Notes: generated by a model not told the origin, from the letters alone. DNA of 64,000 nt from Paeniglutamicibacter sulfureus (GCF_030512175.1 NZ_JAULBL010000001.1:62001-126000); one strand, 5' to 3'; positions 55,201 to 63,565 are shown, counted from the first letter of the stretch. Numbers and translations are program-made.

Positions 55201-56368
55201 TGCCGTGAACCGGGGGTCCTTTGGAATGCCGTCCTTCGTACTCGACGGCAACGGCACCTTGGGCGCGCTGCGCGACCATCCGGCGGTGTCGGGCTATCTC
55301 GGCCCCGGCGACGCTTGGCGCATCAACGAGCTGCTGCTGCAACTCGGGGACCCAGGGTGCGGCCAACCGTTGCTGCTGGTCGTTTGCGGACTCGGCGGCT
55401 GGGCCCAGGCGCTGGAGGGCAGTACGTTCCTGACCCTTGAGGCGATGCTGGCAGGCTTTGCACGCACCGCACCCGAACTGGGACGTGCACTGGTCGTGTG
55501 CGGGGACCGGGACCTGACAAGTTCGCGGGCCGCATCGCTCTGCGAGAGCCGCTGGTATTTGCCGCGCGGTGCCGGCCCCGAGGTACTCATGGGATGGCCG
55601 CAACTGCGCAAGGTTGCCTCGCACGTGGGCCGTGGCGTGTTGCTGGACCCCGAGGGGCCACCGCGTGGGACGGAATTCCAGCTGCTCGACGGGGCCGCCT
55701 CCATGCCGATGCCCGTGGGCCAAGCGCCAGAAACATGGCTCCGTTCACTTCCACTGCCCGAGGTCTTGTCATCGTCGGATCTGGAAACCGCCGCCTGGGG
55801 ACAGACCCAGGGAAGTCGTGGTGCTGCTGAGTCCCCGTCGTCGTTGTCCGTGGGGGTCTGCGGTCCGGACAACCGGCCATTCATCTGGTCCCCGGGCCCC
55901 TGCGGGCTGGTCATTGGGCACGAAGGGGCAGGCAAGCGGACGCTGCTGGAACACCTCGCCGGATTGGCCGGTTCGGGTCAACGGCACACCGTGCACTTTG
56001 GCCCGGACGACGAGTTGCCCGCCCATGCCGAAGAGTTCCTCAACTTGCACCCACTAGCCGAACGCGTGCTGGTGGACCGTGCCGACCTGCGCATGGCCCA
56101 GGCCTCCCGGGCCGCCGAGGTGTTACTTGCAGCCCGCGTCCAAGTGATCCTTAGCGCCGAGCCCTCGGCTCGCTTGCTCTTCGAACTGGGACTTTCATCG
56201 GTGGTGCGGGACCAACGCTCATTTTTGGTGCTTGACCCGCAATTCGGTGGTGACGCCGACCCCAGCGGATTCCGGCTTCAAGCCGCGGCCACGAGCTTGC
56301 CGGGACGTGCCTTCGCCATGGATCGCGGAACGATTCGGCAGATCCAGTGCGTGAACCGCGCAGCGTGA
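52253..56368 (+). CDS. FHA-domain FtsK/SpoIIIE protein, EssC/EccC-like
   Basis: The 1371-residue protein has an N-terminal FHA domain (about 110-180; GRGEVDLPIG, LSRRHA, SSNG), which binds phosphothreonine, two membrane helices (about 205-250), then tandem FtsK-type ATPase domains. The first is intact: Walker A GTTGSGKS (about 634-641) and Walker B LVVLIDEF. The second has a broken P-loop (GLPGSGIE, no Lys). The third has GHEGAGKR but no clear Walker B. This is the layout of EssC, the motor of Gram-positive type VII secretion, yet no WXG100, EsaA/EsaB or EccB/D/E gene is present. The GTG at 52253 has AAAGG 8 bases upstream; a TTG frame start at 52184 has none. The PASTA kinase at 57.6 kb could phosphorylate an FHA ligand, a guess. 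Confidence 0.82.
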   Translation: MAGKLHIRLNSPALGQPVLLELAAAEPVSGLRLAGVLAPRWPGIIWHWAGKALTDVPRLPMSGRILLSDSPVGPEPHQHPRSDGHDPAVLVVMRGPDPGGALPLRRGVYALGRGEVDLPIGDLGLSRRHALLRVTDTSIVLSDEASSNGVWFAQTPILERRLLIGDSFSAGGSDFAVLPARGLSPGPVQWPLEPVPLAADEPGSRLAMLLIGALAPLGLGLGLFLMTRSVFFLAFSAISLLTGGLPALLLLRAKARFRRAWAQATVADAKRREDLAPPLGAVAAGLADGGGIVDGAGFPALVIGHGRLAAWLCSGSGADPPAPRLARGKSPTTTGPYNRRRRRRRTNAFANFRATRADAGNADPSNLGILQDSPVPLLLHAGAMVWFPGLESGWGPVLRGVLVRWLPLLAAGTLEVVVLGPAGFLPAEFAMLPGVRVLPADAKLPSTHTPRIVLCTGIRSTQHAQPIPPATTDAGPTVWFHCGGSAPVAGAEAHIDCRSGRLVLQCSGREHNPWLWPAPPARGITGGRAPGSPGQASPRGSGPADNPGPGPVQDGDLPDSSLPVELEGIGFDTLARAIRRLVPLDAAGLDPVNEAASATPTGVTHRTGALIGDTAEGPLHLDLDADGPHLLVAGTTGSGKSELLRSLVLGLATGTGPDALAFMLVDFKGGATLAPLSGLPHVQDFVSDLDAAAGERILELLGHELRRREAFLAQHAATDHRDYLRLRTATDPPLPKLVVLIDEFRVFATELPEALERVVHIATVGRSLGIHLVLSTQRPAGTISAPLRANIGSVIALRTIGESESNDLIGSAAAARLDASTPGLAYFRRGGGSPVKFRARVNARPSVPARLRGFGPCLDEVHFDEEVPAARPGAASKAAVDEASGQTVPGSELTAQVESIRERHRDVEPAPNPFSAALPRHLPAIPRSVLRQVSGHQGVVGMLDRPHLPQAGPLVFTPQSTSRLMVCGLPGSGIERVPELLVHAVNRGSFGMPSFVLDGNGTLGALRDHPAVSGYLGPGDAWRINELLLQLGDPGCGQPLLLVVCGLGGWAQALEGSTFLTLEAMLAGFARTAPELGRALVVCGDRDLTSSRAASLCESRWYLPRGAGPEVLMGWPQLRKVASHVGRGVLLDPEGPPRGTEFQLLDGAASMPMPVGQAPETWLRSLPLPEVLSSSDLETAAWGQTQGSRGAAESPSSLSVGVCGPDNRPFIWSPGPCGLVIGHEGAGKRTLLEHLAGLAGSGQRHTVHFGPDDELPAHAEEFLNLHPLAERVLVDRADLRMAQASRAAEVLLAARVQVILSAEPSARLLFELGLSSVVRDQRSFLVLDPQFGGDADPSGFRLQAAATSLPGRAFAMDRGTIRQIQCVNRAA

Positions 56369-56406
56369 TCCATGCGAGCGGGACCGGTCCCGGAAAGTGT
56401 CGACGG

Positions 56407-56850
56407 TCAGCTTTCGGGCTCGGCGTCGGATGAGGGACGATCGCCCAGGAACGCGGTGGTGCGCGGGTCGAAGATGAGGACGATGATCAGGGCGGCGGGA
56501 ACCAGCCACAGCCAAGCCATGAGCGTATCTCCGGTTTGGAAGTAGGGAATCGCCAGGATGATCTGGAAGACCTGCCACATCAGGACCGCCGCACGCGTCC
56601 AGGCCCGCGCCCGGAAGAAGTGGTGCGCCACCAGCAACTGCCAGATGCCGGCTCCTGCGATCAAAATGAGCATGAAGATGCGGGCTCCCATGCCCAACGC
56701 ACCGGCCTGGCCCAGCGCCATGGCGTAGGTGAAAGCATAGAAGAGAACGGCGAGGCCCTCGAGGACCAAAAGCCCGGAAACGAGTAGCACCGAGATCGGG
56801 CGACGCTGGATCGCGGGGCGGACGGGCTTTGGCGCTGGCTGGTTCATCAC
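56407..56850 (-). CDS. small four-helix membrane protein
   Basis: Not recognised. The 147-residue protein has four hydrophobic helices (VLLVSGLLVLEGLAVLFYAF, ARIFMLILIAGAGIW, AAVLMWQVFQIILAI, WLWLVPAALIIVLIF) with short polar ends and an acidic C-terminus. It is convergent with the FHA-FtsK gene, so not its operon partner. The GTG at 56850 is preceded 6 bases upstream by TAGATT (56857-56862 on the minus strand), the leaderless pattern; an ATG one codon later is an alternative. Confidence 0.7.
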   Translation of the reverse strand: MMNQPAPKPVRPAIQRRPISVLLVSGLLVLEGLAVLFYAFTYAMALGQAGALGMGARIFMLILIAGAGIWQLLVAHHFFRARAWTRAAVLMWQVFQIILAIPYFQTGDTLMAWLWLVPAALIIVLIFDPRTTAFLGDRPSSDAEPES

Positions 56851-57177
56851 TCCCCAAATCTAGTATGCGCAGCCTCCCCGAGGCCAAAGCCGGAGCCTGC
56901 CCGGGTGTGACAAACGACCACACAATGAGGCAAAAAATGCCCTTGTCACGGAGGTGGAAACCTGTTAGTCAGACCCGTAAAACCGGTGCTTGTGACCAAG
57001 CACTCAAGGTTGTGGAGGTATTTGCAACACAGGACTCTTGTTTACGTGAACGTAACATGAAAACCTTGTTAGGCAGTCGTTCGGGTAAGGCATTTTTCCC
57101 GCCGCGCTGCTTTTGTCCCGGCTTTTTATGCTGGGCAATCCCCTCACTTTTCCTAGACACAAGGAGCATCATCAAGC
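56851..57177. other. 327-base control region of whiB
   Basis: Contains GTGTG-N9-CACAC at 56905-56923 (close to a CRP/GlxR site but one base too wide), TTGTCA at 56943-56948 as a weak -35, and the palindrome at 57042-57055. The long leader suggests layered control of whiB. No gene is visible. Confidence 0.45.
57042..57055. promoter_or_regulatory. 14-bp palindrome upstream of whiB
   Basis: TTACGT-GA-ACGTAA, perfect 6-base arms with 2-base spacer, overlaps TAACAT, a possible -10 at 57053-57058. Candidate binding site for a dimeric regulator. Confidence 0.4.
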
Positions 57178-57426
57178 ATGGATTGGCGTAGCCGCGCGGC
57201 CTGTCTGGACAAGGACCCGGAACTTTTCTTCCCGGTAGGAAACACCGGACCGGCCCTGCTCCAGATTGAAGAAGCCAAGAGTGTCTGCCGACGGTGTCCC
57301 GTAGTGGACACCTGCCTGGCCTGGGCCATCGAATCCGGCCAGGATGCAGGTGTTTGGGGCGGCATGAGCGAAGACGAGCGCCGGGCGCTCAAACGCCGGG
57401 CAGCACGGGCTCGTCGAGCCTCCTAG
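57178..57426 (+). CDS. whiB: WhiB family iron-sulfur transcription factor
   Basis: WhiB proteins bind a [4Fe-4S] cluster that senses NO and redox state and contact the principal sigma factor. The 82-residue protein has four cluster cysteines (Cys9, 37, 40, 46), the GVWGGMSEDER turn and a basic C-terminal tail for DNA contact. The length and motif fit the WhiB1/WhiB2 group, and WhiB1 is my preferred guess. The start follows AAGGAG (57159-57164) by 13 bases, a rather long spacing. Confidence 0.93.
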   Translation: MDWRSRAACLDKDPELFFPVGNTGPALLQIEEAKSVCRRCPVVDTCLAWAIESGQDAGVWGGMSEDERRALKRRAARARRAS

Positions 57427-57454
57427 GCTGATCGGTGCATCACAGCACCTTCAC

Positions 57455-57489
57455 GTGAGGGGTCGGTTCCACGGGAACCGGCCCCTCAC
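57455..57489 (+). terminator. terminator after whiB
   Basis: A 16-base stem with one T-G pair (57455-57470 and 57474-57489) and a 3-base loop, about 30 bases past the whiB stop. Confidence 0.7.
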
Positions 57490-57591
57490 CTGCATTTCGG
57501 CTTCAAGCCGGGCAACACGGGCAGCGCAAGAACCTCGCCGTTCCCGTGTTGCGGACTCCACCCACCCCCTAGCACTGGTTACCATCGATAA

Positions 57592-59739
57592 GTGACAGAG
57601 CCACACACCGACCCCCGCATAGGCACGACGCTTGATGAACGCTATCGGCTCGATGCCCGCATCGCCGACGGCGGAATGTCCACCGTGTACCGCGCCATGG
57701 ACGTGAGGCTGCACCGCACCGTCGCCGTGAAGATCCTGCACGCGCATCTGGCTTCCGACCCCGTCGTCCTTGAGCGATTCGCCTCGGAGGCGATCATTGC
57801 CGCCGGTCTCACCCACGACAACATCGTGGGTATTCGCGACCACCACGTTTCGGGCACCACCGCCTACCTGGTCATGGAATACGTGCGCGGGCTGAATCTG
57901 CGCGAGTCGCTCGCTTCCCGAGGGCGCTACACTCCGCGCCAGGCATTGGTGGTGTTGCAGGCCATCTGCACCGGCTTGTCGGTGGCGCACGAGGAAGGCA
58001 TCGTGCACCGCGATATGAAGCCGGCCAACGTGTTGATTTCGGACGAGGGTCGCATCAAGGTCGCCGACTTCGGGCTGGCGCGCGCCGCCTCGGCCCACAC
58101 CAATGCCACCAACTTCTTCGGCACCGCCGCGTACATCTCCCCCGAGCTGGCCAAGGGTGAACCGTCAGACGAGCGTAGCGACATCTACGCCGTCGGGATC
58201 ATCGCCTATGAGCTGCTCACCGGGCGCCAGCCCTTCACCGCGGAAAGCGCCTACGGGCTGGCCTTCAAGCACATCAACGACGATGTCCCGCCGCCCTCGG
58301 CGATCGTGCCAGGACTTTCCCCGGAGATCGACGAGTTGGTGGCCTATTGCACCAACAAGGACCCGGAGGACCGGCCGCAGAACGCTTCGTTCCTGCTCAG
58401 CGACCTCAAGCAGATCCACGATTCGCTCACTCCGAACCAGCTCGACCTGGGCTCCGAAACCCTTGGCGGGCTCAAGGACCTGATTCCGCCGGCGACTTCC
58501 GCCCACACCACCGTCCACGACCGCCTTGCACTGGCCCAGGAATACCGTGACTCCGCAGCCGCCGGCCGGGCTTCCGGCGATGCCGCCACCATGGCATTGT
58601 CAGCCGCTTCCGGCGACGAAGCTACTCCCTCTACGGACGACACCACCGTGCTGGCAAGCGGTTCGGACCACACGCAGGTGCTGGCCGGTTCATTCTCCTC
58701 CACCCAGCAAGTGGACCAGGGCCACACCCAGGCGCTGCAGGCTCAGCCCCAGCGACCGGTTTCCGCGCGGCAGGCCAAGAGGAACGCCAAGGCTGCCGAC
58801 ATTGCGTGGCGAAAAGACGCGCAGATCCCCACCCGCCAGCTGGATTCCCGGATCCCGACGCGCCGCAAGTGGCTCTTCGGGGTCCTGCTGACGCTCCTGG
58901 CAGCAATCGTTGCCGCCGTCGGCCTATTCTTTGGCATGGGCCCCGGGGCCCCCTTCACGATCCCGACACTGACCGGGGTCACCGGCAGCGAGGCGGTGCA
59001 ACGCCTGTCGGACACCGGCGTCCAGGCCGGCACCCGCGAGGTATTCGACGACAAGCTTGAGCGTGGCCTCGTGGTTGGAAGTGAACCCGCCGCAGGGGAA
59101 ACGATCCGCCGATTTCAAGGGCTCCAGCTCTTGGTCTCCAAGGGTCCCGAGCTTTTCTCCGTCCCGAACCTGACCGGCCGCACGCAGGCAGCGGCCGAGA
59201 AGGACCTGAAGGCCGCAAACCTGGCAGCCGGAAAGGTCTCGAAGAAATACTCCGAGGAAGTCGCCGAGGGCGTGGTGCTCGGCCATGATCCGGAGACAGG
59301 GGAAAAGCTGCGCCGCGGCACCAAGGTCGGGCTGACAGTGTCCCGTGGACCGGCCCCGGTGGACGTCCCTGTGCTTGCTGGCATGTCGCCCCAGCAGGCG
59401 GATTCCGAACTGAAACAGGCCGGGCTGAAGGGCAAGTCCTCCGGAAAGGAATACAGCACCTCGGTGCCGGAAGGTGCAATCATTTCGCAGCAGCCTTCCG
59501 GCGGCCAGGTCGAGCGCGGATCCACCGTCGAATACGTGGTTTCCCGCGGGCCGCGGATGATCGAGGTACCCAACATGCAGGGCAAGCAGCTCGCTGAGGC
59601 ACGCCGGGAGCTCGAGTCCCTGGGCTTCAAGGTCCAAGTCGAGGAGTTGCTGGGTGGGTTCTTTGGGACTGTTCGTTCGCAAAGTCCCGCCAATGGCAAG
59701 GCCCCGGAGGGCTCGACCATCAAGCTGGTCGTGGTCTAG
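57592..59739 (+). CDS. PASTA-domain serine/threonine kinase (PknB/PknL type)
   Basis: A 715-residue membrane kinase. The kinase domain (about 18-285) has Lys48 (VAVKIL), the HRDMKPAN catalytic loop, DFG and SPE. A linker with many Thr residues (possible phosphosites) is followed by a helix at about 426-449 and four external PASTA repeats, which bind peptidoglycan. It lies next to aroG, as pknL does in M. tuberculosis, but mycobacterial PknL lacks PASTA, so orthology is tentative. GTG start with TACCAT 6 bases upstream (57580-57585) and no Shine-Dalgarno: probable leaderless mRNA. Confidence 0.92.
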   Translation: MTEPHTDPRIGTTLDERYRLDARIADGGMSTVYRAMDVRLHRTVAVKILHAHLASDPVVLERFASEAIIAAGLTHDNIVGIRDHHVSGTTAYLVMEYVRGLNLRESLASRGRYTPRQALVVLQAICTGLSVAHEEGIVHRDMKPANVLISDEGRIKVADFGLARAASAHTNATNFFGTAAYISPELAKGEPSDERSDIYAVGIIAYELLTGRQPFTAESAYGLAFKHINDDVPPPSAIVPGLSPEIDELVAYCTNKDPEDRPQNASFLLSDLKQIHDSLTPNQLDLGSETLGGLKDLIPPATSAHTTVHDRLALAQEYRDSAAAGRASGDAATMALSAASGDEATPSTDDTTVLASGSDHTQVLAGSFSSTQQVDQGHTQALQAQPQRPVSARQAKRNAKAADIAWRKDAQIPTRQLDSRIPTRRKWLFGVLLTLLAAIVAAVGLFFGMGPGAPFTIPTLTGVTGSEAVQRLSDTGVQAGTREVFDDKLERGLVVGSEPAAGETIRRFQGLQLLVSKGPELFSVPNLTGRTQAAAEKDLKAANLAAGKVSKKYSEEVAEGVVLGHDPETGEKLRRGTKVGLTVSRGPAPVDVPVLAGMSPQQADSELKQAGLKGKSSGKEYSTSVPEGAIISQQPSGGQVERGSTVEYVVSRGPRMIEVPNMQGKQLAEARRELESLGFKVQVEELLGGFFGTVRSQSPANGKAPEGSTIKLVVV

Positions 59740-59828
59740 CAGCGGCAGCCCCGGGCTCCCGCTGACGCTGATCGCGCAGCGTCCGGCACTGCCGGAGTTC
59801 AGAGCGATCCATCACCCGCGGAAAACAG

Positions 59829-59880
59829 CAATGGCCGGGTTCCTTTCCCTGTGTATCAGGGTGAAGGAACCCGGCCATTG
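59829..59880. terminator. bidirectional terminator between kinase and aroG
   Basis: Perfect 17-base arms (59829-59845 and 59864-59880) with an inner CCCT/AGGG extension form a long stem between two convergent genes. Confidence 0.85.
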
Positions 59881-59904
59881 TCTTGCGGTCGGTGCGTGTT
59901 GCGG

Positions 59905-61302
59905 CTAGCCGCGGACCCCGCGCTTGGCCAGTGCCCCGGAGACCAGGAAGGCCATTTCCAGGGACTGCTTGTGGTTCAGGCGCGGGTCGCAGACCGACTC
60001 GTACAGGTCGTCGAACTGTTCCTGGCGGATCGGATCGGCGCCGCCGAGGCACTCGGCCACATCGTCGCCGGTCATTTCCACGTGCAGGCCGCCGGGGTAG
60101 GTGCCCAGCGAGTCGTGGACCTCGAAGAAGCCGCGGACCTCGTCCATGACGTCGTCGAACTTGCGGGTCTTGTAGCCGTTTTCACTGGTGACGGTGTTGC
60201 CGTGCATCGGGTCGGTGACCCAAAGGACCTGGGCTCCGGAGGCCGTGACCTTCTCGACCAGGTTCGGCAGCTTCTCGCGGATGTTCTTCGCACCCATGCG
60301 GGTGATGAAGGTCAGGCGGCCCGGTTCGCGGTTCGGGTCCAGCTTGTCGATGAGCGCCAGGGCGTCTTCGGGCGAGGTGGTCGGGCCGAGCTTGACGCCG
60401 ATCGGGTTGCGCACGCGGGAGAGGAAGTCGACGTGCGCGCCGTCGAGCTGGCGGGTGCGCTCACCAATCCACAGGAAGTGGCCGGAGGTGTCGTAGGGCA
60501 GCTCGGTGCGCGAGTCGGTGCGGGTCAGCGCACGCTCGTAGTCAAGCAGCAGGGCCTCGTGGGAAGCGAAGAACTCGGTGCGCTTCAGTGCCTCGAAGTC
60601 GGCGCCGCACGCATCCATGAAGCGCACCGCGCGGTCGATCTCGCCGGCAAGCTGCTCGTAGGCGGTGTGCGCCGGGTTGGCCATGAAGCCCGCGTTCCAG
60701 GAGTGCACGGAACGCAGGTCGGCAAAGCCGCCCTGGGTGAAAGCGCGGATCAGGTTCAGCGTGGCCGAGGAGGTGTTGTAGGCCTCCACCATGCGCCGCG
60801 GGTCGTGGGCACGGGACTCGGGAGTGAACTCGTAGCCGTTGACGATGTCGCCGCGGAATGCCGGCAGGGTCACCCCGTCGCGGGTCTCGTCGTTGGAGGA
60901 ACGCGGCTTGGCGAACTGCCCGGCCATGCGCCCCATCTTGATGACCGGCATCGATGCGCCGTAGGTCAGCACGACTGCCATCTGCAGGATGGTCTTCACC
61001 CGTGCGGAGATCTTGTCGGCGGTGGCACCGTCGAAGGTCTCGGCGCAGTCGCCGCCCTGGAGCAGGAAGGCCCGTCCCTGTGCGGCCTCGGCCAGGCGCT
61101 CGCGCAGCACGTCGACTTCGCCGGCGAAAACCAGCGGCGGACGTGAGCCGAGTTCGGACACGGACTTGGCATATTGCGGGTGCTCGCTCCAGGTCGGCTG
61201 CTGGGCGATGGGCAAGGTGCGCCAGATGTCCAGTGCGGGGTCGGCAGCGGGACCGGCCGGGGATCGTCCGGACATTGAGGAAGTCGAAGATAGCTGAGTC
61301 AC
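59905..61302 (-). CDS. aroG: class II 3-deoxy-7-phosphoheptulonate synthase
   Basis: This enzyme condenses erythrose 4-phosphate and phosphoenolpyruvate, the first shikimate step. The 465-residue protein is a class II (plant/mycobacterial) form: QGGDCAETF with the metal Cys, the RMAGQFAKPRS segment, GERTRQLDGAHVDF and the C-terminal HKQSLEMAF. In M. tuberculosis this class is feedback inhibited by aromatic amino acids and activates chorismate mutase. The GTG start has no usable Shine-Dalgarno spacing; TACCCT (61309-61314 on the minus strand) lies 6 bases upstream, so the mRNA is probably leaderless. Confidence 0.95.
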   Translation of the reverse strand: MTQLSSTSSMSGRSPAGPAADPALDIWRTLPIAQQPTWSEHPQYAKSVSELGSRPPLVFAGEVDVLRERLAEAAQGRAFLLQGGDCAETFDGATADKISARVKTILQMAVVLTYGASMPVIKMGRMAGQFAKPRSSNDETRDGVTLPAFRGDIVNGYEFTPESRAHDPRRMVEAYNTSSATLNLIRAFTQGGFADLRSVHSWNAGFMANPAHTAYEQLAGEIDRAVRFMDACGADFEALKRTEFFASHEALLLDYERALTRTDSRTELPYDTSGHFLWIGERTRQLDGAHVDFLSRVRNPIGVKLGPTTSPEDALALIDKLDPNREPGRLTFITRMGAKNIREKLPNLVEKVTASGAQVLWVTDPMHGNTVTSENGYKTRKFDDVMDEVRGFFEVHDSLGTYPGGLHVEMTGDDVAECLGGADPIRQEQFDDLYESVCDPRLNHKQSLEMAFLVSGALAKRGVRG

Positions 61303-61399
61303 CCTCTAAGGGTAAACCGCTTTCGGGTCCGCGGGGCATTCACTGCGTAACCCTCGGAGTCGACGGGTTCACAGTGCCGGGCCCTGCGGGCGGAGGAAG

Positions 61400-62107
61400 C
61401 TATTTCTTCTTGCCGGCCTCGCGACGTTCGGCATCCAGCTGCGCCTTGACGGTGGCGGCATAGGTGTCGGCGTATTCCTGTCCGGAAAGTCGCATGATCG
61501 CGTACATGATCTCGTCGACCACCGAGCGCTGGACAAAGCGGTCCTCGCTCATTCCTGCGTAGCGGGAGAAATCCAGCGGTTCGCCGATGATCATGCCGAC
61601 GCGCCGGATGTTCGGGACGCGCTTGCCGATGGGCTGGACCTTGTCGGTGCCGATCATGGCGATCGGGATGACAGGGACCCCGGCTTCCAGGGCGAGCTTG
61701 GCGACCCCGAGCTTGCCGCGGTACAGGCGCCCGTCGGGGCTGCGGGTGCCCTCGGGGTAGATGCCCAGCAGGCTTCCGTCGACAAGCGCCTGGGCCCCGG
61801 CGCCCAGGGAGTTTGCGCTTGCCGCCCCGCCGGAGCGGTCCATCGGCAGCTGGTTGATCATCCGGAAGAACCAGGCGGTCACCCGTCCCTTGGGGCCCTT
61901 GCCGGTGAAGTAGTCCATCTTCGCCAGGAAGATCACCGGGCGGCTCACGGCCACGGGCAGGAAGATCGAGTCGGAGACCGAGAGGTGGTTGCTGGCCAGG
62001 ATCGCGCCGCCGGAGGCAGGAATGTTTTCCAGCCCCTTGACCCACGGGCGGAAGAACACGTTTACGAGCGGCCCCACGATGAACCGCTTCATAAATTGGT
62101 AGAACAT
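61400..62107 (-). CDS. PlsC-type lysophospholipid acyltransferase
   Basis: A 235-residue 1-acyl-sn-glycerol-3-phosphate acyltransferase family protein, making phosphatidic acid. It has the HX4D catalytic motif in NHLSVSD (His41, Asp46) and the EGTRS substrate motif. The N-terminal helix and positive residues fit a membrane-surface enzyme. It lies 97 bases upstream of aroG on the same strand, an order also known from M. tuberculosis. I chose the ATG at 62107, with GGAAGG upstream; a GTG at 62149 is less likely. Confidence 0.88.
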   Translation of the reverse strand: MFYQFMKRFIVGPLVNVFFRPWVKGLENIPASGGAILASNHLSVSDSIFLPVAVSRPVIFLAKMDYFTGKGPKGRVTAWFFRMINQLPMDRSGGAASANSLGAGAQALVDGSLLGIYPEGTRSPDGRLYRGKLGVAKLALEAGVPVIPIAMIGTDKVQPIGKRVPNIRRVGMIIGEPLDFSRYAGMSEDRFVQRSVVDEIMYAIMRLSGQEYADTYAATVKAQLDAERREAGKKK

Positions 62108-62327
62108 GCTTGGAACGCCTTCCGGGCCGAGAGTGGTGCGGGACTCCACCGAGAAACCGTGCGCGCGGAGCCCCGGGACATGCCCGGAGACCTGGTGTTG
62201 AACACGTGGTTCTCGGTTAGGCTCTAACTGTAGGCAAAACTACGCCATGGGTCACACTTGGCACGACGCGGTGACGTCCGAAGCAGGTGTCCCAGACCCC
62301 TCCGACCCTCGCAGGAGCACGCTCCCC

Positions 62328-63095
62328 ATGCCAGAGACGCCAGCGGCCCCCGGCCCCAACGCTCCGTTCCACCACACCGGGACAAACGGCGCGGCCGTCC
62401 TGGTGCTCCACGGATTCACGGCCGGCCCGGCGGGACTGCTGCCCTGGGCCGGGGCCTTCGCGGATGCCGGATACACCGTCAGCCTGCCGCTGCTGCCCGG
62501 TCACGGCACGCGTTGGCAGGATCTGGCCGCCGTGAAGCACACCGCGATCATCGATGCCGTGCGACAGGAATTTGCGACGCTGGCCGCCATGCACCGGCGC
62601 GTGTACGTCGCCGGGCTTTCCATGGGCGGCGCCCTGGCCCTGCACCTGGCATCGACCCATGCGGTGGCAGGACTCGCGCTGGTGAACCCCGGGCTGACCC
62701 TGGCCTCCCCGTTGGCGCCCTTCACCGGGGTGCTGCGCCATCTGTCCCCGACCGTCGCGGGGATCGCCAACGACATCGCCAAGCCAGGTGGAGACGAGCA
62801 CGCCTACGCCCGCACCCCGGTCGCGGGGGTGCATGAGCTGCGCAAGCTCTTCAGGGAGACCATCAGTCGGTTGCCGCAGGTCAAGGCCCCGGTCCTCGTG
62901 TTCCGCTCAAACACCGACAACGTGGTGCCCGAATCCAGCCTGGACGTGTTGTGCGCCCGGCTCGATGCCGGTGTCCACCTTGAGGTGAACCGGTTGACTC
63001 GCAGCCGCCACGTGGCCACGCTTGACTATGAGGCGGAGTCGATCTTCGCCCGTTCCATCGCGTTCTTCCAGGAAGTTGAAGACAGCAAGCCATGA
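62328..63095 (+). CDS. alpha/beta hydrolase (Est30-like carboxylesterase)
   Basis: The 255-residue protein has the nucleophile elbow GLSMGG (Ser98), the acid in SNTDNVVP and the His in SRHVATLDYE, matching the small carboxylesterase family of Geobacillus Est30. The LHGFTA segment holds the oxyanion hole. Substrates are probably short-chain esters. I chose the ATG at 62328 with AGGAG upstream; an upstream ATG at 62247 would add unconserved residues. Its stop overlaps the next start by ATGA. Confidence 0.85.
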   Translation: MPETPAAPGPNAPFHHTGTNGAAVLVLHGFTAGPAGLLPWAGAFADAGYTVSLPLLPGHGTRWQDLAAVKHTAIIDAVRQEFATLAAMHRRVYVAGLSMGGALALHLASTHAVAGLALVNPGLTLASPLAPFTGVLRHLSPTVAGIANDIAKPGGDEHAYARTPVAGVHELRKLFRETISRLPQVKAPVLVFRSNTDNVVPESSLDVLCARLDAGVHLEVNRLTRSRHVATLDYEAESIFARSIAFFQEVEDSKP

Positions 63096-63565
63096 CCAAC
63101 CCCATGCACGAGCCGGCCGAATCCGGCGATTCCGACGATTCGGTGTGGGAAGACCTGGTCCGCCGGCTGGAGGCGACGCCCGGCGATCCCACGGAACCCG
63201 CTTCCGGCGACTCCCCCGCGCCCCCGGCGCCGGGCTCCGTCGCCCCGCGCGGTGTGGACCCGGGGCTCTTCAGCATGCACCCGGCGCTGTCCGGTCCGCG
63301 CGACCACGACCTGCCCGACGAGGACGAAGGCTCCTTTGTCCCGGAGGATCCACCGGCCCTGGGATCGGGAAACCCGCTGTTGACCCTGGCCTGGTCCTGC
63401 GCCGCGGGCGCCCCGATCGCACTGCTGCTGTTGGCCATCTTCTGGCGACGGGCACCCATGCCGCTGTGGATCGGGCTGGTCGTGGTGGCGGTGGCCGCCG
63501 CGGTGTTCCTCTTCGCCCGCTTGCCGCGCCACCGGCAGGACGGCGACGACGGTGCCCGCGTGTAG
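63092..63565 (+). CDS. two-helix hypothetical membrane protein
   Basis: Not recognised. The 157-residue protein has a Pro/Asp/Glu-rich cytoplasmic stretch (1-90) followed by two helices (LTLAWSCAAGAPIALLLLAIF, LWIGLVVVAVAAAVFLFA) and a short basic end. Coupled by ATGA overlap to the esterase. Confidence 0.7.
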   Translation: MTNPMHEPAESGDSDDSVWEDLVRRLEATPGDPTEPASGDSPAPPAPGSVAPRGVDPGLFSMHPALSGPRDHDLPDEDEGSFVPEDPPALGSGNPLLTLAWSCAAGAPIALLLLAIFWRRAPMPLWIGLVVVAVAAAVFLFARLPRHRQDGDDGARV

